A stretch of 6,559 nt of DNA from Bacteroidota bacterium. Lineage in GTDB: Bacteria; Bacteroidota; Ignavibacteria; UBA10030; SZUA-254. Below the pieces are notes generated by a model, which worked only from the letters and a program-made list of their open reading frames with translations, ran no database searches and was not told the DNA's origin. The position numbers and the translations under genes are program-made. Below, in pieces: positions 6,472-6,559 of this stretch. Within the stretch, counting starts at the first letter, position 1; the number at the start of each line of letters is the position of its first letter. Where the stretch lies: the NCBI GenBank assembly GCA_004322375.1, contig SCUC01000091.1:1-6559 (forward strand), read 5' to 3'.

Positions 6472-6541
6472 CGGATTGCGGAGTGCGGATTTAGGATTCA
6501 GGTTTCAAGATTCAGGTTTCAAGTTTGTGGTTTCGAACTTG
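6472..6541. repeat. Second degenerate heptamer tandem array (NGGATTY-like)
   Basis: Starting 3 bp after the stop codon, ten 7-bp units run without gaps: CGGATTG, CGGAGTG, CGGATTT, AGGATTC, AGGTTTC, AAGATTC, AGGTTTC, AAGTTTG, TGGTTTC and a more diverged GAACTTG. It has the same period and a related GGAT core to the array at 2922, but a different consensus. No rho-independent terminator is seen between the stop codon and the array. The array may continue in another form beyond 6541, but the window ends at 6559. Confidence 0.88.
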
Positions 6542-6559
6542 GGATTATGCCAAAGGACC

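Noticed and set aside
6547..6559. ATG followed by CCAAAGGAC at the right edge as the start of another gene
   Set aside because: Only four codons are visible and there is no ribosome binding site; it cannot be supported.

Overview
The window comes from a bacterium that looks like a member of the Bacteroidota/Chlorobiota/Ignavibacteriota group. The signs are moderate GC, two upstream regions that fit the Bacteroidota promoter pattern (TTG-N20-TAnnnTTx), an A-rich leader without a Shine-Dalgarno site on one gene, and several kinds of intergenic repeat that are common in that group. This placement is an inference from style. No taxonomic marker gene is present.

Layout from left to right. Positions 1-850 (minus strand) hold the first 283 codons of a prokaryotic inward-rectifier-type K+ channel (KirBac family) with a clear TIGYG selectivity filter; its 3' end lies outside the window. 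Positions 851-1045 are almost filled by a 181-bp element bounded by perfect 20-bp inverted repeats. Positions 1046-1978 (minus) encode a DUF1684 lipoprotein. Positions 1979-2392 have no convincing gene but hold a composite palindromic repeat (2150-2248) and a separate hairpin. Positions 2393-2859 (minus) hold a 132-residue three-helix membrane protein of unknown function and a possible 23-codon ORF overlapping its stop codon (ATGA). Positions 2860-3213 are a divergent promoter region containing a degenerate 7-bp tandem repeat array. Positions 3214-6468 (plus) encode a 1084-residue secreted protein: signal peptide, about twelve PD40/TolB-like propeller repeats, then a C-terminal amidohydrolase domain. 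A second 7-bp repeat array starts 3 bp after its stop codon and runs almost to the end of the window.

The genes do not form one obvious pathway. Three proteins are predicted to be membrane-bound or exported (channel, lipoprotein, three-helix protein) and the fourth is a large exported enzyme-like protein, so the window is best read as cell-envelope genes separated by repeat-rich spacers. The points most worth a second look are the altered metal-ligand pattern of the amidohydrolase domain, the two heptamer arrays flanking that gene, the inverted-repeat element that supplies the whole upstream region of the channel gene, and the small overlapping ORF.
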